From the NCBI GenBank assembly GCA_003762615.1, contig RIAZ01000001.1:372001-436000 (forward strand): DNA of 64,000 nt, written 5' to 3'. Source of the DNA: Muribaculaceae bacterium Isolate-037 (Harlan). Its GTDB lineage: Bacteria; Bacteroidota; Bacteroidia; Bacteroidales; Muribaculaceae. How positions within the stretch are numbered: the first letter of the stretch is position 1; each line of letters starts with the position of its first letter. The notes below the pieces were generated by a model. It was not told the DNA's origin. It saw nothing but the letters and a program-made list of their open reading frames with translations, and did no database searches. Both the position numbers and the translations under genes were made by a program. Below, piece by piece: positions 27,411-36,532 of the stretch.

Positions 27411-28883
27411 ATGGCAATCAAGAACAATATTATGATTGTGCGCCAACGTCTCCTTAAGGAGCTGGTTCAGCTTTGGCGCGACAATTCATTAATAGAAAAC
27501 ATCGACAGACTACCTATCAAGTTGACTCCTAAAAGGTCGAAACATCCGGGAAGATGCTGCATCCATAAGGAACGCGCCGTGTGGCGTTACAAGACCCTTC
27601 CGCTTCTCGGTCTCGACATGAGCGATGAGACTGATGAACTCACGCCTCTGTCATCTTATGTCAAGATGGCTCTCGGACGCAACGATCAGTCGAAACCGAA
27701 AGACAACATAATGTGCGTGATTGATGAGGCGTGCTCTTCCTGCGTACAGACCAATTATGAAGTGACAAGCCTTTGCCGTGGTTGCGTGGCACGAAGCTGC
27801 ATGCACAATTGCCCCAAAAACGCAATACGCACTGACGCGGAGACCGGCAAGGCTACAATTGACCACGACAAATGCATCAGCTGCGGTATATGCCACGACA
27901 GCTGCCCTTATCATGCAATCGTCTATATCCCCGTGCCTTGCGAAGAGGCATGTCCCGTTAAAGCCATATCCAAAGATGAATACGGCATCGAGCATATCGA
28001 CGAGTCGAAATGTATATTCTGCGGAAAATGCCTCAACGCTTGCCCCTTCGGTGCGATATTCGAGATCTCACAGGCTTTCGATGTGCTGAAAGCCATAAGG
28101 AATAATGAGAAAGTGGTGGCTATAGTAGCCCCCGCGGTGCTCAGTCAGTTTGACGCCACAAAAGAGCAGGTGTATGGAGCATTCCTCCAGATCGGATTCA
28201 ATGACGTAATCGAAGTGGCACAGGGAGCAATGACCACCGTGTCAACCGAGGGGCACGAACTTCTGGAGAAGCTCGACGAAGGACAGGCGTTCATGACCAC
28301 ATCATGCTGTCCGTCATACATCGAGTTGGTCAACAAGCATATCCCTGCCATGAAGCCTTACGTATCCTCTACAGGATCTCCGATGTATTATGCCGCACGA
28401 ATCGCAAAGGAGAAGCATCCGGATGCTAAAATCGTATTTGTCGGTCCCTGCGTCGCAAAACGCAGTGAGGCTCGACGGGATGACCACGTCGACTACGTAA
28501 TGACCTTTGAAGAGATTGCATCAATATTCGAAGGGTATGAGATTGACTTCGCTCAGGTGAAACCATACGAAATGGAATTCACTGCCGTAAAGGAGGCTCA
28601 TGGGTTTGCCGAAGCCGGAGGCGTGGCGGGAGCTGTCGTCTCTTATCTGAAACTTGATACCGATCGCTTGAATGAGATCAACCCGATAAAGGTCACAAAC
28701 ATCAATAAGAAGAATCTCGCGCTCCTCGCCGCTTACGCAAAGACGGGTAAGGCTCCCGGAAAATTCATAGAGGTGATGGCATGCGAGAACGGATGTATCA
28801 CTGGTCCGGGTTCATCCACCACAAACCGTGAAGGGAAAGTGAGATTCACCAAAGGTCTGGCGAAGGAAGACCTGCATTACTGA
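27411..28883 (+). CDS. [FeFe] hydrogenase, group B-like, monomeric
   Basis: 490 residues. H-cluster motifs: L1 TSCCP (297-301), L2 GPCVAKRSE (345-353) and L3 MACENGCITGPG (456-467), so all four cluster-ligating cysteines and the proton-relay Cys of TSCCP are present. The L2 and L3 variants differ from group A enzymes (MPC, MACPGGC) and resemble group B. N-terminal cysteines (108-134) and two ferredoxin-type sets (155-165, 201-211) indicate several [4Fe-4S] clusters. It likely reoxidises ferredoxin and makes H2 in the cytoplasm; partner and direction are inferred. First gene of the hydA-E-G-F operon, with the next start 4 bp after its stop. No NAD-linked subunit is nearby. Confidence 0.93.
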   Translation: MAIKNNIMIVRQRLLKELVQLWRDNSLIENIDRLPIKLTPKRSKHPGRCCIHKERAVWRYKTLPLLGLDMSDETDELTPLSSYVKMALGRNDQSKPKDNIMCVIDEACSSCVQTNYEVTSLCRGCVARSCMHNCPKNAIRTDAETGKATIDHDKCISCGICHDSCPYHAIVYIPVPCEEACPVKAISKDEYGIEHIDESKCIFCGKCLNACPFGAIFEISQAFDVLKAIRNNEKVVAIVAPAVLSQFDATKEQVYGAFLQIGFNDVIEVAQGAMTTVSTEGHELLEKLDEGQAFMTTSCCPSYIELVNKHIPAMKPYVSSTGSPMYYAARIAKEKHPDAKIVFVGPCVAKRSEARRDDHVDYVMTFEEIASIFEGYEIDFAQVKPYEMEFTAVKEAHGFAEAGGVAGAVVSYLKLDTDRLNEINPIKVTNINKKNLALLAAYAKTGKAPGKFIEVMACENGCITGPGSSTTNREGKVRFTKGLAKEDLHY

Positions 28884-28887
28884 CCAG

Positions 28888-29946
28888 ATGATGACCACGG
28901 AAGAATCCCGCATCATAACAAGTCTTGAAGAGGCACGGCATCTATCCCACGCGGAATATGCCGTGCTTCTCTCACATTCCCTATCCGATGACGCGGCGGA
29001 AAACCTGCGTAGCGTCGCCCGCAAAATCACGGATAATATATTCGGAAGGGAGGTAAGGGTGAGAGGTCTAATCGAAATCACCAACGTATGCCGCAACAAT
29101 TGCCTTTATTGCGGACTGAGAAAAGGGAATACCGATATACGTAGATACTCACTTTCCGACGAGACTATTCTGGCTACCTGCCGGGAGGGTCATGATGTCG
29201 GATTCCGCACATTCGTGCTTCAAGGTGGCGAGAATCCGGCTTTCACCCGAACCCGCATGGCCACGCTTGTCGCTGCCATACATTCGGAATTTCCCGATGC
29301 GGCAATCACCCTCTCTCTCGGAGAATGGGATGACGATGCTCTGCGCGATTTCAAGGAGGCGGGTGCATCAAGATACCTGTTGCGGCATGAGACGTATGAC
29401 CCTCTTCATTACTCACGTCTTCACCCTACGGAGATGAGTCGCGATAACCGTATCCGCTGTCTCCGAACACTCAAACGGTTGGGCTATCAGACCGGCACAG
29501 GCATAATGGTGGGGTCACCTTTCCAATCGCTTGGAAACATTGCCGACGACCTCGCTTTCATGCACTCCCTTCAGCCGGAAATGATCGGAATCGGTCCGTT
29601 CATACCTCATAAAGACACCCCGTTTGCCAGTTTTGCTCATGGCAGCGTGGAGATGACATTACGGCTCATCTCAATATTGCGGATAATGTTCCCTCACGCA
29701 AATATCCCCGCCACCACCGCCCTTGCATCAATCGACCCTGACGGGCGCAACAAGGGTCTTATGGCAGGTGCCAACGTGGTGATGCCAAACCTATCCCCTC
29801 TCTCTTGCAGAAAAGAATACGCCATATACGACAACAAAGCATTTTCCGGTGCCGAATCCGCAGAGGGTCTTGCGATCCTCGCCGATGAGATAAAGAGAAT
29901 CGGGCTGGAAATAACAACTGAAAAAGGAGATTTTTCTTATGTATGA
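28888..29946 (+). CDS. hydE: [FeFe] hydrogenase H-cluster radical SAM maturase HydE
   Basis: 352 residues. The radical-SAM motif CRNNCLYC (Cys68, Cys72, Cys75) follows LIEITNVC. FVLQGGENPAF, LRHETYDPLHYSRLHP and IGPFIPHKDTPFA are HydE strings. HydE acts on an organometallic iron-cysteine intermediate during assembly of the dithiomethylamine-bridged [2Fe] subcluster. Start is one of two adjacent ATGs; the second would lose one residue. The 3' end overlaps hydG by 8 bp, which supports co-translation. Confidence 0.95.
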   Translation: MMTTEESRIITSLEEARHLSHAEYAVLLSHSLSDDAAENLRSVARKITDNIFGREVRVRGLIEITNVCRNNCLYCGLRKGNTDIRRYSLSDETILATCREGHDVGFRTFVLQGGENPAFTRTRMATLVAAIHSEFPDAAITLSLGEWDDDALRDFKEAGASRYLLRHETYDPLHYSRLHPTEMSRDNRIRCLRTLKRLGYQTGTGIMVGSPFQSLGNIADDLAFMHSLQPEMIGIGPFIPHKDTPFASFAHGSVEMTLRLISILRIMFPHANIPATTALASIDPDGRNKGLMAGANVVMPNLSPLSCRKEYAIYDNKAFSGAESAEGLAILADEIKRIGLEITTEKGDFSYV

Positions 29947-31357
29947 CATAAAATCAAATATTGCCACTGACTTTATTGACCATAACGAAATTTTAGAGTC
30001 AATCGCTGAGGCGCGTGAGAAAGCCGCCGACAGGGAGTATGTGGAATCGCTGATCGAAAGGAGCAAGGACTGCAAGGGTCTATCCCATCGTGAGGCTGCC
30101 ACGCTTCTGGAATGTGACGACCCGGAGCTGACGCAACGCATTTTCGACACAGCTCGCGAAATCAAGCAGCGTTTCTATGGCAACCGCATAGTGATGTTCG
30201 CTCCGCTATATCTCTCCAACTATTGCGTCAACGGATGCGTATATTGCCCCTATCATCTGAAAAACAAGACTATCCCCCGACGCAAGCTGACGCAAAAGGA
30301 GATTCATGACGAGGTGGTGGCTCTTCAGGACATGGGGCACAAGCGTATTGCCCTCGAAGCCGGTGAGGATCCGCGCAACAATCCGCTTGAATACATCCTT
30401 GAATCTATCAAGACTATATATTCCACCAAGCACCGCAACGGTGAGATTCGCCGCGTCAACGTGAATATCGCCGCCACGACTGTAGAGAACTACCGACGGC
30501 TGCATGATGCAAAAATCGGCACCTACATACTCTTTCAGGAGACTTATCACAAGGAGAATTATGAACGGCTACATCCTACGGGTCCGAAAAGCGACTACGC
30601 TTGGCACACTGAGGCAATGGACCGCGCAATGCTCGGCGGTATTGATGATGTCGGGCTTGGAGTGCTTTACGGTCTGAACACCTACAGATATGATTTCATA
30701 GGTCTGCTGATGCACGCAGAGCATCTGGAGGCACGCTTCGGCGTAGGTCCGCACACTATCAGCGTGCCAAGGATATGCCCTGCCGACGATATATCGAAAG
30801 AGGATTTCCCGGATGCCATTTCCGACGACCTTTTCTGCCGTATCGTGGCTGTATTGCGACTCGCAGTGCCCTACACCGGACTGATTGTCTCCACCCGTGA
30901 ATCTCCCGATGTAAGAGCGAAGGTGATTGACCTCGGTATCTCGCAGCTAAGTGGCGGGTCAAAGACTTCCGTAGGCGGATATGCCGATGATTCCGCCGAA
31001 TCGGAAGAGTCGGCTCAATTCGACATCTCCGACCGCCGCACGCTTGATGAGGTGGTGGAATGGCTTCTCGACACCGGACACATCCCCAGCTTCTGCACTG
31101 CCTGCTATCGGGAGGGACGCACCGGCGACCGCTTCATGTCGCTCGTGAAATCCGGAAATATCGCCAACTGCTGTGCCCCTAACGCGCTTATGACTCTGAA
31201 AGAGTATATGGAGGATTATGCCTCTCCGGCTGTCAGGGAGAAGGGGGAAAGGATGATACGCCAAGAGATCACGAAGATACCGAATCCCCGCGTGAAAGAG
31301 GTGGTGAGCGAGAACCTGCGCTATATCTCCGAAGGGAAACGTGATTTCCGGTTCTGA
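29939..31357 (+). CDS. hydG: [FeFe] hydrogenase H-cluster radical SAM maturase HydG
   Basis: 472 residues. The N-terminal radical-SAM motif is CVNGCVYC (Cys96, Cys100, Cys103) with CPYHLKNKTIPRRKLT after it. ALEAGEDPRNNP and LFQETYHKENYERLHP are typical. Near residue 386 the C-terminal CTACYREGRTGDRFM carries the two cysteines that hold the auxiliary cluster where tyrosine-derived CO and cyanide bind iron. HydG cleaves tyrosine to make the CO and CN ligands of the H-cluster. Length matches the family. Overlaps hydE by 8 bp. Confidence 0.96.
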   Translation: MYDIKSNIATDFIDHNEILESIAEAREKAADREYVESLIERSKDCKGLSHREAATLLECDDPELTQRIFDTAREIKQRFYGNRIVMFAPLYLSNYCVNGCVYCPYHLKNKTIPRRKLTQKEIHDEVVALQDMGHKRIALEAGEDPRNNPLEYILESIKTIYSTKHRNGEIRRVNVNIAATTVENYRRLHDAKIGTYILFQETYHKENYERLHPTGPKSDYAWHTEAMDRAMLGGIDDVGLGVLYGLNTYRYDFIGLLMHAEHLEARFGVGPHTISVPRICPADDISKEDFPDAISDDLFCRIVAVLRLAVPYTGLIVSTRESPDVRAKVIDLGISQLSGGSKTSVGGYADDSAESEESAQFDISDRRTLDEVVEWLLDTGHIPSFCTACYREGRTGDRFMSLVKSGNIANCCAPNALMTLKEYMEDYASPAVREKGERMIRQEITKIPNPRVKEVVSENLRYISEGKRDFRF

Positions 31358-31408
31358 TTCCGGTTCATCCGGATAATTTGAACAGTAGTACTTTAATTCA
31401 GAAATGAC

Positions 31409-32554
31409 ATGAACACTACACCCTCTGCCAACAGGATACACATAATCGTGCTCGGCGCATGCAACAGCGGCAAGTCGTCAGTAATCAACATGCTGGCGGC
31501 ACAGAATGTGTCGCTCGTCTCCGACCATGCGGGCACCACAACCGACCCCGTGCGCAAGGCTATGGAGATTCCGGGGATAGGTCCGGTGGTATTCATCGAC
31601 ACTGCCGGATTTGACGACAACAGCCCTCTTGGAGAAGAGAGAGTCCGACTGACCGAAAAAGCTCTCGATGATGCCGACATAGCCCTGCTTCTGACAGGCG
31701 AGAACAGCGACTATGAGGCAGATTGGCTGGAAAGGCTTAAATCCCGTAATATTCCGGTAGTGAAGGCAGTCAACAAGATTGACACCGATCGCCGTGTGCC
31801 TGACGGACATATCGGGGTGTCTGCCATTGACTCTATCGGAAAGACAGAACTTCTTGATGCACTCTCTCGTGCTCTCCCTACAGATTTCGGAGAACCGGAT
31901 CTGCTGCGTGGACTGGTGAAGCGAGGCGACATCGTGCTCCTCGTGATGCCACAAGACAAAGAAGCACCTAAGGGTAGACTGATTCTCCCTCAGGTGCAGA
32001 CTATTCGTGCTCTTCTTGACAAGGGATGCAATGCCTTGTGCACCACCCCCGATGAGATGCCGGACGCTCTCGACCGACTAAAATCCTCACCCGACCTTAT
32101 AATAACCGATTCGCAGGTGTTCGGCAAGGTGAAAGATATGACTCCCGACGACTGCCGACTCACATCCTTCTCGGTGCTTATGGCAGCATTCAAGGGTGAC
32201 ATCGACTATTTTATCGAGAGTGCCGCCACAATAGGCAGCCTGAAAGCGGGCGACAAGGTGCTGATAGCCGAGGCTTGCACCCATGCACCACTCTCTGAAG
32301 ATATCGGACGCGTAAAGATTCCGGCATTGCTGAAGAAGAGATATGGCAACGTGACGCTTGATTTCGTCGCCGGGAAAGATTTCCCGGAAGACCTGAGCGC
32401 ATACCGGCTGGTGATCCACTGCGGAGGCTGCATGTTCAACAGGCGGCTCGTGCTGAACCGGGTGGAGAGCTGCCGCCGCCAGAAAATAGCCATGACCAAC
32501 TACGGCATCACAATCGCCTACCTCACCGGCATCCTCGACAAGATCGTCTATTGA
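31409..32554 (+). CDS. hydF: [FeFe] hydrogenase H-cluster maturation GTPase HydF
   Basis: 381 residues. The GTPase domain has G1 GACNSGKSS (16-24), a GTTTDP switch, G3 DTAGFDD and G4 NKID. A dimerisation domain (about 175-260) is followed by the [4Fe-4S] region with an upstream Cys-x-His (EACTHAP) and HCGGCMFNRR near residue 340. HydF is the scaffold that carries the [2Fe] precursor made by HydE/HydG to the apo-hydrogenase. It lies 51 bp after hydG and closes the operon; a hairpin-prone repeat follows its stop codon. Confidence 0.95.
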   Translation: MNTTPSANRIHIIVLGACNSGKSSVINMLAAQNVSLVSDHAGTTTDPVRKAMEIPGIGPVVFIDTAGFDDNSPLGEERVRLTEKALDDADIALLLTGENSDYEADWLERLKSRNIPVVKAVNKIDTDRRVPDGHIGVSAIDSIGKTELLDALSRALPTDFGEPDLLRGLVKRGDIVLLVMPQDKEAPKGRLILPQVQTIRALLDKGCNALCTTPDEMPDALDRLKSSPDLIITDSQVFGKVKDMTPDDCRLTSFSVLMAAFKGDIDYFIESAATIGSLKAGDKVLIAEACTHAPLSEDIGRVKIPALLKKRYGNVTLDFVAGKDFPEDLSAYRLVIHCGGCMFNRRLVLNRVESCRRQKIAMTNYGITIAYLTGILDKIVY

Positions 32555-32560
32555 AGCTCG

Positions 32561-32627
32561 ATATTGTCAATTTGTCATTATTGTCATTATTGTCATTATT
32601 GTCATTAATGACCTTAACGACCTTAAT
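32561..32627. repeat. 9-bp tandem repeat of TTGTCATTA words
   Basis: Four consecutive TTGTCATTA units, flanked by a degenerate unit and ATGACC/TTAACGACC words, between the convergent 3' ends of hydF and the PepSY-like gene. Same word family as the hairpins at 24.47 and 60.09 kb, here as direct repeats. It may act as a bidirectional transcript end. Confidence 0.7.
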
Positions 32628-32638
32628 GCCCGCCTCTA

Positions 32639-33160
32639 TTATAAGATCGATTCTACGGAGGCTGTCTCCATATCCTGAGAGGCTGCCTCAGCCTCCTCCT
32701 CTTCCTCTATCTCCTCTGCATTTAGGATCTTCTTGAATTGCCCCAACAGATTGAAACGCAAGGTAAGATTCCCGGAGATGCCCACGTCATAGCCGGCATT
32801 ACGCTTGCATATACGCACGATCTTCGCATCAGAATAGTTCTTGCTTACATAGCGGCTGATAGCCTTCGGCACGAGATCAGCAGGCAGGCTCCTCTTCCCA
32901 CAGTCTACAGAAGTCCATTTCCCCTTATTGGTAAACTCTATTTTAGTCCCATTAGTGAGACGCACGTCATAATCCGTCTTCTTCAGCAGATGACGGTCTA
33001 CCTTGATCATGCTCACCTTTGCCTTTGGGAAATGCTCGTCGAGCATCTCGCGGGCCTCTTCAGGAAGTTTGTCACGACTGATGGTGTAGGAATCAATAAA
33101 AGCATTTGCCGACATTACGGTCATCAAAAGCGCGACAAGAGTAAGAAATACCTTATTCAT
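32639..33160 (-). CDS. PepSY-like (DUF2874) periplasmic protein
   Basis: 173 residues with signal peptide MNKVFLTLVALLMTVMSANA. Two tandem PepSY-like halves are seen: LPEEAREMLDEHFPKAKVSMIKVD with DYDVRLTNGTKIEFTNKGKW, then LPADLVPKAISRYVSKNYSDAKIVRICK with GYDVGISGNLTLRFNLLGQF. This duplicated helix-plus-sheet pattern is typical of Bacteroidota DUF2874 proteins, often called beta-lactamase-inhibitor-like; their function is not established. A Glu-rich tail (EEIEEEEEAEAASQ) ends the protein. Convergent with hydF, from which it is separated by the 9-bp repeat array. Confidence 0.8.
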   Translation of the reverse strand: MNKVFLTLVALLMTVMSANAFIDSYTISRDKLPEEAREMLDEHFPKAKVSMIKVDRHLLKKTDYDVRLTNGTKIEFTNKGKWTSVDCGKRSLPADLVPKAISRYVSKNYSDAKIVRICKRNAGYDVGISGNLTLRFNLLGQFKKILNAEEIEEEEEAEAASQDMETASVESIL

Positions 33161-33296
33161 TTATCTTTTTTTAAAATTAAAAATTGCGTAAACATGAGTT
33201 GACGTGTTGAATACGTCTTCCTAATGTTAACGCAATTTTCATGCCGTTTGGCTATCCTTTATGATTAATTACGGATAGTTTGCATTCATTAATTAT

Positions 33297-33405
33297 TTAA
33301 GGTTTAAGGTTTATGGTTTATGATCATTAAATTTTGTATAATGAAAAGATTCGTGGATTTTCGTGAATCTTAAACCTTAAACTATAAACTTTAAACTTTA
33401 AACCA
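33297..33405. repeat. inverted array of TTTAAGG-type 7-bp words
   Basis: Left side 33,297-33,322 repeats GGTTTAA/GGTTTAT words. The right side, about 33,370-33,405, repeats the complementary CTTAAAC/CTTTAAAC words. Between them AAGATTC (33,346-33,352) and GAATCTT (33,365-33,371) pair as an inner stem. The whole could fold into one long hairpin in the gap between the PepSY-like start and the peptidase stop. Confidence 0.65.
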
Positions 33406-33430
33406 CTGAAGTGCAGCTTGCGAAACTTCA
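33404..33430 (-). terminator. hairpin after the S9 peptidase gene
   Basis: ACTGAAGT and ACTTCAGT pair with a short loop directly downstream of the peptidase stop (minus strand), followed by GGTTTAAAGTTTAAAG on that strand. It may work together with the larger 7-bp word array as a terminator. Confidence 0.45.
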
Positions 33431-33435
33431 GTTAA

Positions 33436-35895
33436 TTATCTCTGCGGGATATCTACCTCCTGCTTCCTTCCCTCAATCAGATAATCACGGAAATGATCCA
33501 CCAGTCGCCAGTAGAAATATTCATCCATGTGTCCGAATGAATGACGCTGAGTGGGGAGAACAAGCAGTTCGAAACGCTTGTTGGCATTGATCAACGCATT
33601 TGCCACACGGATGGTATTGCCCGGATGCACATTGTTGTCGATGTCGCCGGTGACGAGCATCAGATGCCCCTTCAGACGTGATGCAAGATCCGGATTGGTG
33701 GCAATCTGATAAACGAATGTCGTGTCGCCCTTCTCAGTCACTTTCTCCTTCACGCCGTGGTGGGTCTCACTCCACCAGCGGTTGTAGATACGGTTATCGT
33801 GGTTGCCGGCTGCCGACACGGCTGCCTTGAAGAAATCAGGATACTGGAGTATCGCAGCTGTCGACATGAAGCCGCCACCGGAATGTCCGTGGATACCCAC
33901 CTTGTTGACGTCGATATATTTATGACGTGCGGCAAGCTGCTCGATGGCTGTCTTCTGGTCAGCAAGTCCGTAATCACGCAGATTGCCGTAGCCATAGTTG
34001 TGATACCATTTCGAACGGTTGGGATGACCGCCACGGTTGCCCACAGTTATCACCACGAATCCTGCCTGAGCAAGACGGTCGGTACGCACGCTCATGCGGG
34101 TGAACGGATAATTGGTTGCCTCCACCTGAGGTCCGGGATATACATAGTCTATTATAGGATAGCTCTTCTCCGGATCAAAATCAAACGGCTTATACATGAC
34201 ACCATAGAGATCAGTAACGCCGTCTGATGCCTTAACCTTGAATGTCTCAGGGAACTTATATCCGTTGGCAAACAACTGGGAGAAGTCGGAACGCTCCAAT
34301 GAAAGTATCTTGTTGCCCGACGTGTCGTAGAGCCACGTCTCCGGCACGGTGTCAACACGTGAGAAATTATCCACAAAATATTTTCCGGCATCATCCACCA
34401 CCGGAGCATGGAAATAATCCCCTTTGTCGAGAAGCCTCACTCCGCCACCGTCAAGACCTACGGAATAGAGATGCTGATAATATGGATTCTCATCCTTGTC
34501 GCGTCCCATCGCGGTGAAATACACCTTACGCGACACGGGATCCACGTTAAGGATATTGTGCACGTGCCACGGACCCTCTGTAAGCCGGCGTTTCATATTC
34601 CCCTTGCCGTCGTAGAGATAGAGATGCGCCCAGCCGTCGCGTTCGCTCCATTGTATCACTTCGTCAGGCTCATCCCCTACAAGTGCGAGAGGACGCACCT
34701 CCTGATACGTATTCATACGCTCCTCGATCACTGGCACGATGGAATCCTGACCAATCGTATAGCTGCATATATCTATGCGGTGAAGGTCACGACTGCTGCG
34801 CGTCACGTAGAACGTCTTGTCGTCGCCGAGCCAGATATTGGGCACGTCATGCATCGAACGCTGCTTATGCTGGCGGGGACGATAACCCACAGACAGCGTC
34901 TGATTCTTGAAACGGTTAGTCTTTATCTCTTTACGTGAGTTATCGGAAAGGTCAAAGAGATACAGGTGTTCCTCCGGAGCCTCGCTCTCACCCGGCATCT
35001 GATATTTGTATGTCTCCAGCGTGGGACGCGGGGATGCTAAGGAATTTATGACCCATAGCTCCTTCACGGGGCGTTCGTCAGTCACGTTTGCCACGAAATA
35101 ACGTGAGTCAGGAGAGAAAAGCACGTATGTGCCCTTACGTTTCCCGTTGGCAAGTGTGTCAGTGTTGAGATAGCTGTAGCCCTGACCATAGCCGAAATCT
35201 TTCTCACCATCTGTCGTTATCTGTATTTCTGTTATGGTGCTGTCATTCTCGTTCTTCTTCAGTTTCTCATAATCCTCACGGCTCATCCGATAGAGATTGA
35301 AGTCCTTGGCATAGACCACCGTCTTGCCGTCGGGAGATACAGAAGCCCAATGAAGTTCCTTTGTCTCCTTCTCCTTCCCCTCAAGATGAGTAAGCTTCCC
35401 GTTGCGTGAATCGTATGAGAAATAGAATGTCTCCTTCTCCCCGTTCTCCGGTTTCTTCTCTTTCCCGTCGGCATCCTTCTTGGGCTTTGCGTCTTGAGAT
35501 GACTTAACGTCGAAAGTGAAGGTGTATCCGTCGGGCTGCACCTCAAGATTCGCGATAGGCAACGCAGCCGCATTCATCGGGTCTTTCACGATAGTCGTCA
35601 GTTCGGAAGCCATCTTGTCATTATCGAAAAGCAATGTCTTCGAACGCCGCACAGGATCCACGATATACCATTTTGTACCGTCCGAAGTCTTGTAGGAATA
35701 CCAGAACTTCTCACCTGACTGGAACCAATGCGGGTCAACGGTAGTTGAAAAAAGCATGTTCCAAAGTTTCCCGCCGGAGAAACGTTGCGCCAATTCAAGC
35801 GGATTCGTCTCCGATTTGACAGGCTCCGCAGGTTCGGCACATATTCCGTAGAGAGTGACCGTAGCCGTCGCAAGGAATGTAAATAGCTGTCTCAT
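33436..35895 (-). CDS. S9 family prolyl oligopeptidase/dipeptidyl peptidase IV-like protease
   Basis: 819 residues with signal peptide MRQLFTFLATATVTLYGICA. Residues about 60-540 form the eight-blade DPP-IV-type propeller (WYIVDPVRRSKTLLFD; WASVSPDGKTVVYAKDFNLY; VLFSPDSRYFVANVTDERP). Residues about 560-810 are the alpha/beta hydrolase with GIHGHSGGGFMS (nucleophile Ser), TGDIDNNVHPGNT (Asp) and PTQRHSFGH (His). The family removes dipeptides, often after proline, from periplasmic or surface peptides. A Lys-rich insert (KPKKDADGKEKKPENGEK) interrupts the propeller near residue 140. Monocistronic by spacing. Confidence 0.92.
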   Translation of the reverse strand: MRQLFTFLATATVTLYGICAEPAEPVKSETNPLELAQRFSGGKLWNMLFSTTVDPHWFQSGEKFWYSYKTSDGTKWYIVDPVRRSKTLLFDNDKMASELTTIVKDPMNAAALPIANLEVQPDGYTFTFDVKSSQDAKPKKDADGKEKKPENGEKETFYFSYDSRNGKLTHLEGKEKETKELHWASVSPDGKTVVYAKDFNLYRMSREDYEKLKKNENDSTITEIQITTDGEKDFGYGQGYSYLNTDTLANGKRKGTYVLFSPDSRYFVANVTDERPVKELWVINSLASPRPTLETYKYQMPGESEAPEEHLYLFDLSDNSRKEIKTNRFKNQTLSVGYRPRQHKQRSMHDVPNIWLGDDKTFYVTRSSRDLHRIDICSYTIGQDSIVPVIEERMNTYQEVRPLALVGDEPDEVIQWSERDGWAHLYLYDGKGNMKRRLTEGPWHVHNILNVDPVSRKVYFTAMGRDKDENPYYQHLYSVGLDGGGVRLLDKGDYFHAPVVDDAGKYFVDNFSRVDTVPETWLYDTSGNKILSLERSDFSQLFANGYKFPETFKVKASDGVTDLYGVMYKPFDFDPEKSYPIIDYVYPGPQVEATNYPFTRMSVRTDRLAQAGFVVITVGNRGGHPNRSKWYHNYGYGNLRDYGLADQKTAIEQLAARHKYIDVNKVGIHGHSGGGFMSTAAILQYPDFFKAAVSAAGNHDNRIYNRWWSETHHGVKEKVTEKGDTTFVYQIATNPDLASRLKGHLMLVTGDIDNNVHPGNTIRVANALINANKRFELLVLPTQRHSFGHMDEYFYWRLVDHFRDYLIEGRKQEVDIPQR

Positions 35896-35939
35896 AATAT
35901 TTAGATTAATTATCTATTACCCACACCCAAAGGTGTAAG

Positions 35940-36203
35940 TTAGGTTTCAATGAATGACACTCCGAAAAATGAGGAAAGCAACGCAAGTGTTTTCAATGTG
36001 AAATTATGTTGACCACTAAGCCATTTTGTAACTTCACAAGGGCGTTTACCAATAGCCTTGGCAAACTCAACCTTTGACAATCCTCGTTTCGTCATAAGGT
36101 CATATATGCGATTAGAAACCGCCATCTGCATCTCCACTTCCTTATGAATCTCAGGAGGAATAGAGGCTACAATCCGATTGTATTCTTCAAATGCCGTTTT
36201 CAT
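35940..36203 (-). CDS. small XRE-type HTH protein, orphan antitoxin-like
   Basis: 87 residues. The N-terminal half is helical (EEYNRIVASIPPEIHKEVEM). The C-terminal half is a Cro/C1-type HTH: DLMTKRGLSKVEFAKAIGK, then PCEVTKWLSGQHNFTLKTLALL. Size and layout match HigA/HipB-like antitoxins. No toxin gene is found beside it: the overlapping 72-codon frame upstream (36,187-36,405) is AT-rich and lacks RelE-like features. It may be a solitary antitoxin or a small repressor. A full -7 box (TATATTTG, minus strand, 36,225-36,232) precedes it. Confidence 0.75.
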   Translation of the reverse strand: MKTAFEEYNRIVASIPPEIHKEVEMQMAVSNRIYDLMTKRGLSKVEFAKAIGKRPCEVTKWLSGQHNFTLKTLALLSSFFGVSFIET

Positions 36204-36224
36204 ATATCAAAATATTTTTAACTG

Positions 36225-36232
36225 CAAATATA
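36225..36232 (-). promoter_or_regulatory. promoter -7 box for the HTH gene
   Basis: Minus-strand TATATTTG, full TAnnTTTG match, about 22 bp upstream of the ATG at 36,203. The rest of the gap up to 36,437 is AT-rich and I see nothing else in it. Confidence 0.5.
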
Positions 36233-36437
36233 CGAAAAAGTTTTTCACATCTGAATAAAGAACCGAAAAAAATAAAAACAAAATGTGCAAACATATTGCA
36301 CAAAACCGATTTAACTCTCGTATAATTCCTTGCTACGACATGCATACCCGGCAAAAAAATCATCAAAATTATCCATCTTTTGAATTCAGAAGCCAATTTT
36401 ATCATAACAACATTATTATCAACCCATTATTTATGAT

Positions 36438-36445
36438 TATATTTG
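36438..36445 (+). promoter_or_regulatory. promoter -7 box for the ECF sigma operon
   Basis: TATATTTG, full consensus match, about 88 bp upstream of the sigma gene ATG at 36,533. Confidence 0.5.
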
Positions 36446-36532
36446 CAGATTTCAATTGCAATCTCAACTCTTATTCAAAAATATTTCAGATTCATGGTTA
36501 GGTTTTTCTGAAATCAAGTGTCTTATCTGTGT

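Noticed and set aside
32551-32736. 61-codon plus-strand frame after hydF
   Set aside because: Translation of the 9-bp repeat array (Leu/Ser repeats) running into the antisense of the PepSY-like gene.
36187-36405. 72-codon frame upstream of the HTH gene, considered as its toxin
   Set aside because: AT-rich hydrophobic composition without RelE/HigB features; overlaps the likely promoter of the HTH gene.
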